Part shown: piece after piece, positions 1 to 5,135 of the stretch
Layout: every line of letters begins with the position of its first letter
How positions within the stretch are numbered: position 1 is the first letter of the stretch
Source of the DNA: Gammaproteobacteria bacterium
GTDB lineage: Bacteria > Pseudomonadota > Gammaproteobacteria > SZUA-152
Length of the DNA: 5,135 bases
Direction: 5' to 3'
Assembly (NCBI GenBank): GCA_030613605.1
Contig: JAUWLO010000149.1
Location: 1-5,135, forward strand
Notes under the pieces: generated by a model
The model's input: only the letters and a program-made list of their open reading frames with translations
What the model was told of the DNA's origin: nothing
The model's database searches: none
Made by a program: the position numbers and the translations under genes

Positions 1-638
1 GGCATTTTAGCCGCAACCACTTTCAGTTCTTTGGCGGAATTGAATGTAACAATGCCTGAAAAGGAAATATCAAAATTCAAATCCAGCGCGCGCTGTGCAA
101 TCTCCCAGTTTTCGACAAAACAATGCATGACACCTCCAACCTCTTCAGCGCCTTCTTCTTTTAAGATCCGCAGGGTATCTTCCGTCGCATCGCGCATGTG
201 AATAATAAGAGGTTTCATGGTTTGTTTTGCTGCACTGATGTGGGTGCGAAAACGCTGCCGCTGCCATTCAAGATCATCCCCGTCATCTTTTTGGCTGCGA
301 AAATAATCCAGTCCGGTTTCACCAATCGCCACTACTTCGGGATCAGCTGCCAGCTCAACAAGTTCATCCACTGATGGTTCATGCCCATCACATTCATTAG
401 GGTGCACACCCACCGACACAGAAACACATTCATTGTCGCGCGCTATTTCAAGAATATCGGGATAGTGTTCCAGATCAATCGAAACACAGAGAAAATGTCC
501 AACACCCTGCTCGGCTGCACTTTTTAATGCACCACTCATTTTTCCATCCCAGGGATTTAGATCAAGACTATCCAGGTGGCAGTGCGAATCGACTAAAGGA
601 GTACTATTCATAGGAGCATCAGCTAAAGGAGTATTCAT
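1..638 (-). CDS. tatD: TatD-family metal-dependent DNase/hydrolase (YcfH-like), 3' end missing
   Basis: A TatD-family (TIM-barrel amidohydrolase superfamily) enzyme, known in the family as a divalent-metal-dependent DNase; closest by eye to E. coli YcfH. 212 complete codons are visible before the gene leaves the window; family members have about 255-265, so roughly 50 C-terminal residues, including the last metal-binding Asp, lie outside. Visible motifs, counted from the first Met: VDSHCHLD with His19/His21 (metal pair), GVHP at 77-80, GETGLDYF at 106-113 with the bridging Glu107, IIHMRDA with His147, GVMHCF with His172, and SFSGIVTF at 192-199. The start is uncertain: ATG at 638 and an in-frame ATG at 611 begin two near-copies of the same short sequence, and neither has a good Shine-Dalgarno. 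The Met at 611 puts VDSHCH six residues in, closer to E. coli YcfH. An in-frame TAA lies shortly upstream of 638. It follows pilZ, as in pseudomonads. The family is certain; its cellular role is less so. Confidence 0.95.
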   Translation of the reverse strand, partial: MNTPLADAPMNSTPLVDSHCHLDSLDLNPWDGKMSGALKSAAEQGVGHFLCVSIDLEHYPDILEIARDNECVSVSVGVHPNECDGHEPSVDELVELAADPEVVAIGETGLDYFRSQKDDGDDLEWQRQRFRTHISAAKQTMKPLIIHMRDATEDTLRILKEEGAEEVGGVMHCFVENWEIAQRALDLNFDISFSGIVTFNSAKELKVVAAKM

Positions 639-770
639 GAGTATAAGGATACACAATTAGGGGTACTGCGATAAGAGCACTCCTGGTGAGATCAAAAACA
701 GAATTTGGGAATCAGCTTTGGACGCAGGCGTTGCTCTAAACGAGCCAGGCACAGATCGCCTGTAATAAAA
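639..770. other. pilZ-tatD intergenic gap with two small tandem hairpins
   Basis: The 132 bases between the pilZ stop and the tatD start hold no convincing gene. Read on the minus strand just after the pilZ stop, there are two adjacent short inverted repeats: a 5-bp stem CAGGC/GCCTG at 746-750 and 758-762 with a 7-base loop, then GCTC/GAGC at 742-745 and 733-736 with a 5-base loop. Neither is followed on the minus strand by a T-run, so they do not make a standard intrinsic terminator. An AGGAG sits at 680-684 but no start codon follows at usable spacing. I see no clear sigma-70 promoter. The gap could hold a weak attenuator, an RNA-processing site or a tatD promoter, but none of these can be shown from the sequence. 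Confidence 0.4.
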
Positions 771-1121
771 CTACATCGTGTGGGTCTGACGATCCGACTT
801 TAAAGCACCGGCAAGATAAGTTTCAATCTTGTTGCGCACCGCACCGTTGTCCTGATTACTGAACTGGACTCCAATACCGGCAATACGAGCACCCTGTGCA
901 CCGGCAGGTGTTACCCAGACAATCTGGCCTGCAACAGGTAGTTTTTCCGTCTCGTCCATCAACGTCAGCAACATGAAAACTTCATCGCCAATGCTGTAAT
1001 TTTTATTAGTGGGAATAAATAAACCACCATTTGTCACAAACGGCATGTACGCAGCATACAGGGAACTTTTATCCTTGATGGCCAGGGAAAGAATTCCGCC
1101 TTGTCTAAAATCACCGCTCAT
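771..1121 (-). CDS. pilZ: Type IV pilus assembly protein PilZ (non-canonical PilZ domain)
   Basis: A 116-residue single-domain PilZ protein, required in pseudomonads and xanthomonads for type IV pilus biogenesis and twitching; in Xanthomonas it contacts the extension ATPase PilB and the c-di-GMP receptor FimX. The sequence matches this subgroup along its whole length: GILSLAIKDKSSLYAAYMPF (9-28), NGGLFIPTNK (31-40), GDEVFMLL (45-52), PVAGQIVWVTP (62-72), GIGVQF (82-87) and a C-terminus NKIETYLAGALKSDRQTHTM (97-116), nearly that of Pseudomonas PilZ. It lacks the N-terminal RxxxR motif and has NGGLF in place of the usual D/NxSxxG, so direct c-di-GMP binding is unlikely. Tyr22 aligns with a tyrosine reported as important in Xanthomonas PilZ. 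The ATG start is supported by GAGGA upstream and by the expected length. It follows holB with a 79-base gap and precedes tatD, the normal place for this gene outside enterobacteria. Confidence 0.97.
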   Translation of the reverse strand: MSGDFRQGGILSLAIKDKSSLYAAYMPFVTNGGLFIPTNKNYSIGDEVFMLLTLMDETEKLPVAGQIVWVTPAGAQGARIAGIGVQFSNQDNGAVRNKIETYLAGALKSDRQTHTM

Positions 1122-1132
1122 GTCGCTTTTTT

Positions 1133-1137
1133 TCCTC
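1133..1137 (-). promoter_or_regulatory. Ribosome binding site of pilZ
   Basis: The minus strand reads GAGGA followed by an A-rich spacer of 11 bases before the ATG at 1121. The spacing is slightly long for a Shine-Dalgarno, but nothing better is nearby, and the resulting protein has the normal PilZ length. The gap between holB and pilZ also holds a small TCCTG/CAGGA inverted repeat at 1148-1159, whose 2-base loop is too tight for a stable hairpin. Confidence 0.6.
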
Positions 1138-1200
1138 GTTCAGGTGTTCCTGGTCAGGACTTCTCTTAACTTCATCTATTGGCTTTAGTCGGATCAGGAT

Positions 1201-2193
1201 TTATCGGCTTCGCCGGGCCCAGCTGATCATAATGTCTTCTAACGCCAGTTGGGCATTGATTTGCCCCCCAGCCCAGCGCGAATATTCTGTAATTTGCTCC
1301 AGATGACCAAACAGACTCCTCAAATCCAGCTTCTGAGCAAGCTTTAGAAACTGAGGCTGCAGGTCTGTATTGGTAATAGCGTCCGAAGCGGCGCCAGACT
1401 TAAGCCTGATCAGATCCATGGTCCAGCTATTGAGCCAGTTAACCGCCCTGGGAAGCCCCAGATCCAGCCAACTGGCAGCGCATTTAAGCGGGTCTCCCCT
1501 GCCTTCCACCACTCTCAGCCACTGTTCAACCAACCCCTGACGCACCTCCAGACCACCCATTTCATGAAGTTTCACGGCCTCTAACGGAGCACCATTAGCC
1601 AAAGCCAACAAAGTCGGTGCAATAGTGGCCACTTCAGCCCCGGAGCCGAGGGTATCTTTAAGCCAGTTAACGCCAATAGTCGTATCCGGGCGCGTAAATA
1701 TCTCCTGCTGACAACGGCTGCGGATCGTTGGCAATAACAATGAGGGCTGACTGGTTACCAGTATCAACAAGGCATCTGGTGTGGGTTCTTCCAGGGTTTT
1801 CAGTAGACCATTGGCCCCAAACCGATTCATCGCCTCAGCAGGATTGATTATCACAATCTGCCGACCGCCATACTGTCCCTTTAAGGCGAAAAAATCAGCC
1901 ACGGCACGAACGGTGTCCGCAGGAATGACCTTGCCTTCCTCTTCAGGCTCTATAATCCTTAAATCGGGATGGGTACCCGCGACCAACAGGCCACAGGCCT
2001 GGCATTTTCCGCAGGGAACCCCATCGTCCGTTGGGGACTGGCATAACAATGTATGAGCCAGCTGCACAGCTAACTGGGCTTTACCTAGACCCTTGCCGCC
2101 TGCAAACAATAAGGCGTGTGGCAAATGGCCTGTTTTTACCCTGCTGAGGAGACTCTCCCACAGGTCATTCTGCCAGGGGTATGCTGCTGACAC
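1201..2193 (-). CDS. holB: DNA polymerase III delta' subunit (clamp loader)
   Basis: A 330-residue delta' subunit of the DNA polymerase III clamp-loader complex, an AAA+ protein that with delta and the tau/gamma subunits opens and loads the sliding clamp at primed sites. The N-terminal AAA+ region begins HALLFAGGKGLGKAQLA (26-42). Four cysteines, Cys51, Cys61, Cys64 and Cys67, form the zinc-binding module typical of clamp-loader AAA+ subunits, followed by GTHPD (73-77). LLKTLEEP (130-137) and the SRC arginine-finger motif (Ser159-Arg160-Cys161) are present; the SRC arginine acts on the ATP site of the neighbouring subunit. The P-loop has Ala after Lys38 where an ATPase has Ser/Thr, and there is no DExx-type Walker B, so this subunit is probably not itself an ATPase, as expected for delta'. 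The C-terminal half is poorly conserved, also usual. The start is GTG, abutting the tmk stop, with a strong ribosome binding site inside tmk, which implies coupled translation. The length matches E. coli HolB (334). Confidence 0.96.
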   Translation of the reverse strand: MSAAYPWQNDLWESLLSRVKTGHLPHALLFAGGKGLGKAQLAVQLAHTLLCQSPTDDGVPCGKCQACGLLVAGTHPDLRIIEPEEEGKVIPADTVRAVADFFALKGQYGGRQIVIINPAEAMNRFGANGLLKTLEEPTPDALLILVTSQPSLLLPTIRSRCQQEIFTRPDTTIGVNWLKDTLGSGAEVATIAPTLLALANGAPLEAVKLHEMGGLEVRQGLVEQWLRVVEGRGDPLKCAASWLDLGLPRAVNWLNSWTMDLIRLKSGAASDAITNTDLQPQFLKLAQKLDLRSLFGHLEQITEYSRWAGGQINAQLALEDIMISWARRSR

Positions 2194-2823
2194 TTAACTC
2201 TCCTCCAGCACGGGCGCCAAAATAGCATCTATCTGTGCCTGTACCTGTGGGATATCCTGGCTTGCATCAACAATGCGATAACGATCTGGATGCTGCTCTG
2301 CCAGCTTCAGGTACGTAGCACGTACGCGTTCAAAAAAATCCTGCTGTTCACGCTCAAATCGATCCAGCTCACCGCGCTCACCAGCACGAGACATCCCCAC
2401 ATCGATGGGTAAATCCAGCAACAGGGTTAAATCGGGACGTAATGAGCCCTGCACCCAGTCCTCCAGTGCTGAAATCCGTTTGATATCAATGCCACGGCCA
2501 CCGCCCTGATAGGCATAAGTGGCGTCGGTAAAACGATCACACAGCACCCATTGTCCTGCATCGAGGGCTGGACGAATAAGCTCGGCAAGGTGCTGGGCGC
2601 GAGCGGCAAACATGAGCAAAAGCTCGGTATCGGCATCCATGGCGGTTTGTCGGTGATCCAGTAGCAACCCACGAATCAATTCACTCAGTGCCGTGCCGCC
2701 CGGTTCCCGTGTTACATGGACCGTTTTGCCCGCCTTTTTGAGGCATTCTTCCACATAGGCCATTTGAGTGCTTTTGCCTGCACCCTCACCACCTTCCAGG
2801 GTAATAAATAGACCTTTTTTCAT
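2194..2823 (-). CDS. tmk: Thymidylate kinase
   Basis: A 209-residue thymidylate (dTMP) kinase that phosphorylates dTMP to dTDP with ATP in the cytoplasm, the step feeding both de novo and salvage thymidylate into dTTP. The N-terminus carries FITLEGGEGAGKST (6-19) with the P-loop Lys17-Ser18. VTREPGGT (37-44) is the dTMP-binding signature and Asp96-Arg97-Phe98 the DR[YF/H] motif, followed by AYQGGGRG (104-111). RAGERGELDRFE (146-157) is an arginine-bearing LID as in the E. coli-type enzyme, whereas yeast and human enzymes carry the catalytic arginine in the P-loop. The length is normal (E. coli 213). The ATG start fits the family (MKKGLFITLEG) although no good Shine-Dalgarno precedes it. It directly abuts holB downstream and is separated from mltG by an AT-rich 70-base gap. 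It is expected to be essential. Confidence 0.98.
   Translation of the reverse strand: MKKGLFITLEGGEGAGKSTQMAYVEECLKKAGKTVHVTREPGGTALSELIRGLLLDHRQTAMDADTELLLMFAARAQHLAELIRPALDAGQWVLCDRFTDATYAYQGGGRGIDIKRISALEDWVQGSLRPDLTLLLDLPIDVGMSRAGERGELDRFEREQQDFFERVRATYLKLAEQHPDRYRIVDASQDIPQVQAQIDAILAPVLEES
2200..2206 (-). promoter_or_regulatory. Ribosome binding site of holB inside the end of tmk
   Basis: The minus strand reads GGAGGAG, a near-perfect Shine-Dalgarno, 6 bases before the GTG at 2193. It is formed by the Leu-Glu-Glu-Ser codons that end tmk, and the tmk TAA stop is directly followed by the holB GTG. This fixes the holB start at a non-ATG codon and suggests that ribosomes finishing tmk re-initiate on holB. 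Confidence 0.85.
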
Positions 2824-2893
2824 ATTTTACAATGTATTAGTGGATAATATTAATCTTGTTTATATGGCTAGATTATGAATGCTGGTTTACCGA
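2824..2893. other. AT-rich mltG-tmk intergenic gap
   Basis: Seventy markedly AT-rich bases separate the mltG stop from the tmk ATG. On the minus strand there are several TA-rich hexamers that could act as -10 elements (for example within the TAATATTA palindrome around 2847-2854), but no convincing -35 at proper spacing. No Shine-Dalgarno precedes tmk. No terminator hairpin is visible. It may hold a secondary promoter for tmk-holB, but the sequence does not prove this. Confidence 0.35.
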
Positions 2894-4009
2894 TTATTGC
2901 TTGCCAGACTTGAGCTTACCACCAGGTAACGAAGAAAACGCCCGTGCTCTGCCACCTAACTGATACTCCACCACGGCAGCATTGTGCTGCTCCAGCGTCG
3001 CCGAAAACTGATGACCACCATCGCCCCTTGCAACAAAGTACAGTTCCAGGCCAGGTTGAGGATTCAGGGCCGCCAGAACCGCATCCCGCCCCGGCATGGC
3101 AATGGGAGTGGGTGGTAATCCTTTGTGGAGATAGGTGTTATAGGGCGTGTCTTTACGAAGATCGCGCCGACGGATATTACCATCAAACGTCTTTCCTAAA
3201 CCGTAAATCACCGTAGGATCGGTTTGCAGGCGCATGCGTTTTTGCAGGCGTCGGTTAAAAACACCGGCAATTTGTTTTCGCTCACTGGGAAGTGCCGTTT
3301 CTTTTTCCACGATGGACGCCAGAATCAACGCCTCATAAGGCGTCTTGAATTCAACATCGATGGCACGGTCAGGCCATTCTCTTTCAAGCAATTGTTGCAT
3401 CGCACCGTAGGCACGCTGTAAAAATTTTACATCCGTCGTCAGTCGGGGGAAATTGTACGTGTCCGGCAAAAATAGACCTTCCGGATGTTCACCAGGGTGT
3501 CCTATGTGTTCCATAATTTCCTCGTCACTGTAGTCAGACAAGGTATGCAACAGGAACTCATTGCTGTGTACTGCATCAATCAACTGCCTGAATGACCATC
3601 CTTCAACAATCGTAATGGCATATTGCAGCGTTTCCCCGTTAACAATTTGTTCCAATAATCGCGCAGCGCTAATCCCATTTTCGAAACGGTATTCACCCGC
3701 CTTGATATCATTGGCATTACCTTCAAACTTTCCCAACCAAACCAGGTACGATGCGTTTTCCATATGGCCACGAGATTGCATGTCTCTCGCCACATGGGTC
3801 AGCGTCTTGCCGGATTTTATTTCATACAGCAGGCCTTCCTCGCCAAACTGTATGGGCTCGTTCACAAAGGAACGATAATCCATCATTACCCACGCGCCAT
3901 AAACACTACCCACTAATACAGCAAGTGCGACAAATTTAAATATTGTCTCACGAGGAATATTCATTACCCCCCTTCTGCCACCCATGCCACCTCGAACATT
4001 ACGCAACAT
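2894..4009 (-). CDS. mltG: Endolytic murein transglycosylase MltG (YceG-like)
   Basis: An inner-membrane lytic transglycosylase that cleaves nascent glycan strands inside the chain and is thought to set their length or terminate their synthesis. The protein is 371 residues if the ATG at 4009 is used (E. coli 340). A short basic N-terminus is followed by one membrane segment at about 23-43 (IFKFVALAVLVGSVYGAWVM). A LysM-like region comes next (about 60-125: YEIKSGKTLTHVARDM, IKAGEYRFENG). The catalytic YceG domain has EGLFLPDTYNF (177-187), ASIVEKETALPSER (231-244) with catalytic Glu235 (equivalent to E. coli Glu218), FNRRLQKRMRLQTDPTVIYG (251-270), TPYNTY (288-293), GLPPTPIAMPG (297-307) and LYFVARGDGGHQFS (323-336). 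The start at 4009 overlaps pabC by 11 bases and has GGAG at good spacing; in-frame Met9 and Met16 are possible alternatives, with Met16 giving a size nearer to the family's. It was formerly annotated as aminodeoxychorismate lyase because of its pabC neighbour; this protein has no PLP-enzyme features. Confidence 0.96.
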   Translation of the reverse strand: MLRNVRGGMGGRRGVMNIPRETIFKFVALAVLVGSVYGAWVMMDYRSFVNEPIQFGEEGLLYEIKSGKTLTHVARDMQSRGHMENASYLVWLGKFEGNANDIKAGEYRFENGISAARLLEQIVNGETLQYAITIVEGWSFRQLIDAVHSNEFLLHTLSDYSDEEIMEHIGHPGEHPEGLFLPDTYNFPRLTTDVKFLQRAYGAMQQLLEREWPDRAIDVEFKTPYEALILASIVEKETALPSERKQIAGVFNRRLQKRMRLQTDPTVIYGLGKTFDGNIRRRDLRKDTPYNTYLHKGLPPTPIAMPGRDAVLAALNPQPGLELYFVARGDGGHQFSATLEQHNAAVVEYQLGGRARAFSSLPGGKLKSGKQ

Positions 4010-4859
4010 TTTCTACTCCATGTTCTTTTTCATTTTCACTTTTTTGTAAAATACTGGCTAATTGATGACTCGTTGGCCCTGACGAAAACTTATGATCTAC
4101 TAATTGCCGAACGGGCCAAATACCAAACACACTATTACTGAGAAAACATTCATCGGATTGATACACATCATCCAGACTCATTTGCGTTTCATGCACAGTA
4201 ATTCCGATCTGCCTGGCGGCACTAATTATCTGTTCTCTCATAACCCCTCTTACGCCACACGAAGAAAGATCTGGCGTGTACAACTCACCATTTTTCACAC
4301 TAAACACATTACTCATCGTGCCTTCGATTACATGATCATTAATATCGAGCATTAAGCCTTCATTAATTTCAGTAGAATTCCATTCTGCACGCGCAAATAC
4401 CTGCTCCAGACGATTCAAATGTTTAACACCCGCGAGCGCGGGGTTTATTCCAAGCCGCGTATTACACACTGTCAAAACCACGCCCCTTGACCAATACTGT
4501 TCCGGATATTGTGGTGCAGGAAATATCACCAGCACTCTTGTGCTTTTTAACGATTCGTCAGCGGCATAACCACTCCCACCTAATCCGCGTGTGATGGTTA
4601 TTTTTAATACACCTTCTTCCGCCCTACCACATAATTTTTCTGCCTCACCCGACAGTACGGATAACTCAGGTAACGATATGTTTAATCGACGACAGCCATC
4701 CAGCAATCGTTCCATGTGTTGCCGCCAATATTGGGGTTTCCCGGCAACGACACGAATCGTTTCAAACAGGCCATCACCATACTGGAACCCACGATCCAGA
4801 ACAGAGACCTGATCAGTCTGACGACCATTGATTAATATTGATGGTAAATTGTTCGGCAC
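3999..4859 (-). CDS. pabC: Aminodeoxychorismate lyase
   Basis: A 286-residue fold-type IV PLP enzyme that converts 4-amino-4-deoxychorismate, the product of PabA/PabB, to p-aminobenzoate and pyruvate for folate synthesis. Visible landmarks: ILINGR (8-13), LDRGFQYGDGLFETIRV (21-37), LKITITRGLGGSGY (85-98), and GVKHLNRLEQVFAR (144-157) with the PLP Schiff-base Lys146. The LNRLEQV stretch is shared with E. coli PabC and favours the lyase over branched-chain or D-amino-acid transaminases. IEGTMSNVF (178-186) carries Glu179, the likely ligand of the pyridine nitrogen, and GVRGVMRE (202-209) follows. It is slightly longer than E. coli PabC (269), mainly at the ends. The start is GTG at 4859; an in-frame TAA lies three codons upstream, so it cannot be extended. 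No strong Shine-Dalgarno is seen, because an AT-rich tandem repeat lies directly upstream. It sits just after pabB and overlaps mltG, consistent with one folate-branch unit. Confidence 0.95.
   Translation of the reverse strand: MPNNLPSILINGRQTDQVSVLDRGFQYGDGLFETIRVVAGKPQYWRQHMERLLDGCRRLNISLPELSVLSGEAEKLCGRAEEGVLKITITRGLGGSGYAADESLKSTRVLVIFPAPQYPEQYWSRGVVLTVCNTRLGINPALAGVKHLNRLEQVFARAEWNSTEINEGLMLDINDHVIEGTMSNVFSVKNGELYTPDLSSCGVRGVMREQIISAARQIGITVHETQMSLDDVYQSDECFLSNSVFGIWPVRQLVDHKFSSGPTSHQLASILQKSENEKEHGVENVA
4016..4019 (-). promoter_or_regulatory. Ribosome binding site of mltG inside pabC
   Basis: The minus strand reads GGAG, 6 bases before the ATG at 4009, and lies within the last codons of pabC. 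It favours 4009 as the mltG start. The in-frame Met16 at 3964 has a competing G-rich stretch (AAGG, 6 bases upstream), so initiation there cannot be excluded. Confidence 0.6.
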
Positions 4860-4865
4860 TTTATC

Positions 4866-4904
4866 TTAGTTTTTATATATTAGTTTTTATATATTAGTTT
4901 TTAT
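4866..4904. repeat. 14-bp AT-rich tandem repeat before pabC
   Basis: Two perfect copies of a 14-base unit (TTAGTTTTTATATA on the plus strand, at 4866-4879 and 4880-4893) are followed by a partial third of 11 bases (4894-4904). On the minus strand this reads as repeated TATATAAAAACTAA blocks ending 6 bases before the pabC GTG. The tract occupies the place where a ribosome binding site would be and contains several TATA-like hexamers. A tandem repeat of this kind can change copy number by slippage. Confidence 0.9.
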
Positions 4905-4916
4905 TATTTGGTGTTT

Positions 4917-4971
4917 ATTCTTCATGAAAGAATACCACAATCCTGAAGGCTACCTCCCATAATCATAGCCT
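4917..4971 (-). other. Two hairpins in the pabB-pabC leader
   Basis: On the minus strand just after the pabB stop, a 6-bp stem AGGCTA/TAGCCT (4966-4971 with 4947-4952, 13-base loop) is followed by a perfect 6-bp stem ATTCTT/AAGAAT (4928-4933 with 4917-4922, 5-base loop). The first loop contains a Shine-Dalgarno-like GGGAGG. No T-run follows either stem on the minus strand, so they are not typical intrinsic terminators. They may only mark the end of the pabB message or a processing point; no function is shown. Confidence 0.4.
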
Positions 4972-4975
4972 CACA

Positions 4976-5135
4976 TTAGGTCTCTTCAGCTAGAGCCAGC
5001 AATAAGCCTCTCGCCTTTGCCCGGGTTTCCTCAAGTTCAAGCTCGGGTGACGAATCCGCCACAATACCTGCTCCAGCACGAAAATTAATCAATTCTCCAC
5101 GCTGCACGATTGTCCGAATCAAAATATTCATATCC
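4976..5135 (-). CDS. pabB: Aminodeoxychorismate synthase component I (PabB), C-terminal end only
   Basis: The last 53 codons of a chorismate-binding enzyme; the rest lies past the right edge. The visible sequence includes MNILIRTIVQRG, then the family's C-terminal signature FRAGAGIVADSSPELELEET, in which the glutamates of the ExExEET stretch belong to the region that coordinates Mg2+ and chorismate. The frame ends in a TAA at 4976-4978. This C-terminal motif is shared by PabB, anthranilate synthase TrpE and isochorismate synthases. PabB is chosen because the next gene is pabC, whose substrate PabB makes: with glutamine amidotransferase PabA, PabB turns chorismate into aminodeoxychorismate. 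The family is sure; the choice of PabB over TrpE rests mostly on context. Confidence 0.85.
   Translation of the reverse strand, partial: DMNILIRTIVQRGELINFRAGAGIVADSSPELELEETRAKARGLLLALAEET

Noticed and set aside
1148..1159. Near-palindrome TCCTG/CAGGA between holB and pilZ, considered as an operator
   Set aside because: The arms are only 5 bases around a 2-base centre, there is no second copy near a promoter, and it matches no operator I know.
1205..1215. CGGC/GCCG inverted repeat at the end of holB, considered as a terminator
   Set aside because: The stem is four pairs with a 3-base loop and is followed by an AT-mixed sequence with no T-run.
1781..2056. Plus-strand open frame of 91 codons opposite holB
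   Set aside because: It lies wholly inside the clearly coding holB on the other strand, has no family resemblance, and its composition is that of an antisense shadow.
2427..2672. Minus-strand open frame of 81 codons inside tmk
   Set aside because: Out-of-frame shadow of tmk, whose own frame carries all thymidylate kinase motifs.
3561..3878. Plus-strand open frame of 105 codons opposite mltG
   Set aside because: Opposite well-conserved MltG coding sequence; no recognisable domain. Similar shadows at 2944-3216, 3224-3421, 3751-3939 and (minus strand) 3580-3795 were dropped for the same reason.
2894..4009. Possible aminodeoxychorismate lyase function for the gene after pabC
   Set aside because: This is an old misannotation of YceG/MltG proteins. 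The sequence has a membrane segment and the catalytic Glu motif of the endolytic transglycosylases, and no PLP-binding lysine motif.
4104..4355. Plus-strand open frame of 83 codons opposite pabC
   Set aside because: Antisense to conserved PabC motifs with no family features; the same applies to 4591-4812.
1..5135. Search for mobile elements, CRISPR arrays, tRNA/rRNA genes, toxin-antitoxin pairs or a novel defence system
   Set aside because: No terminal inverted repeats, transposase motifs, regularly spaced repeats, tRNA-like folds or unknown gene pairs were seen; every sizeable coding frame belongs to a known housekeeping family.

Overview
The window is a compact stretch of housekeeping chromosome. 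Seven genes all lie on the minus strand and read from high to low coordinates: the 3' end of pabB (running off the right edge), pabC, mltG, tmk, holB, pilZ, and a tatD/ycfH-type nuclease that runs off the left edge. The order pabC-mltG-tmk-holB-(pilZ)-tatD is a well-known gammaproteobacterial arrangement. E. coli has pabC-mltG(yceG)-tmk-holB-ycfH without pilZ, while pseudomonads and xanthomonads carry pilZ between holB and tatD. The PilZ protein closely resembles the Pseudomonas-type PilZ, down to its Thr-His-Thr-Met C-terminus. Together with a moderate GC content, this suggests a gammaproteobacterium of the pseudomonad/Cellvibrio-like or related marine groups that makes type IV pili. The genus cannot be fixed by eye.

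Layout. Positions 4976-5135 hold the last 53 codons of pabB. Positions 4860-4975 are a leader with two small hairpins and, directly in front of the pabC start, an AT-rich 14-bp tandem repeat. pabC (3999-4859, GTG start) overlaps mltG (2894-4009) by 11 bases. A 70-base AT-rich gap separates mltG from tmk (2194-2823). tmk abuts holB (1201-2193, GTG start) with no base between them, and the holB ribosome binding site lies inside the last codons of tmk. A 79-base gap leads to pilZ (771-1121), and a 132-base gap with small hairpins leads to tatD (1-638, incomplete). No stretch longer than about 300 bases lacks a gene.

How the genes relate. PabB and PabC make p-aminobenzoate for folate synthesis. 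Folate supports thymidylate synthesis, whose product dTMP is phosphorylated by Tmk, and dTTP is used by DNA polymerase III, whose clamp loader contains HolB. MltG trims nascent peptidoglycan strands, PilZ acts in type IV pilus assembly, and TatD is a metal-dependent DNase/hydrolase. The cluster therefore links precursor supply, replication and envelope growth.

I found no mobile element, CRISPR array, RNA gene, toxin-antitoxin or defence locus, and no sign of a previously undescribed system. The points worth a second look are small: the repeat tract at the pabC start, an in-frame duplication at the tatD start, uncertain start codons for mltG and tatD, and unexplained hairpins in two intergenic gaps.
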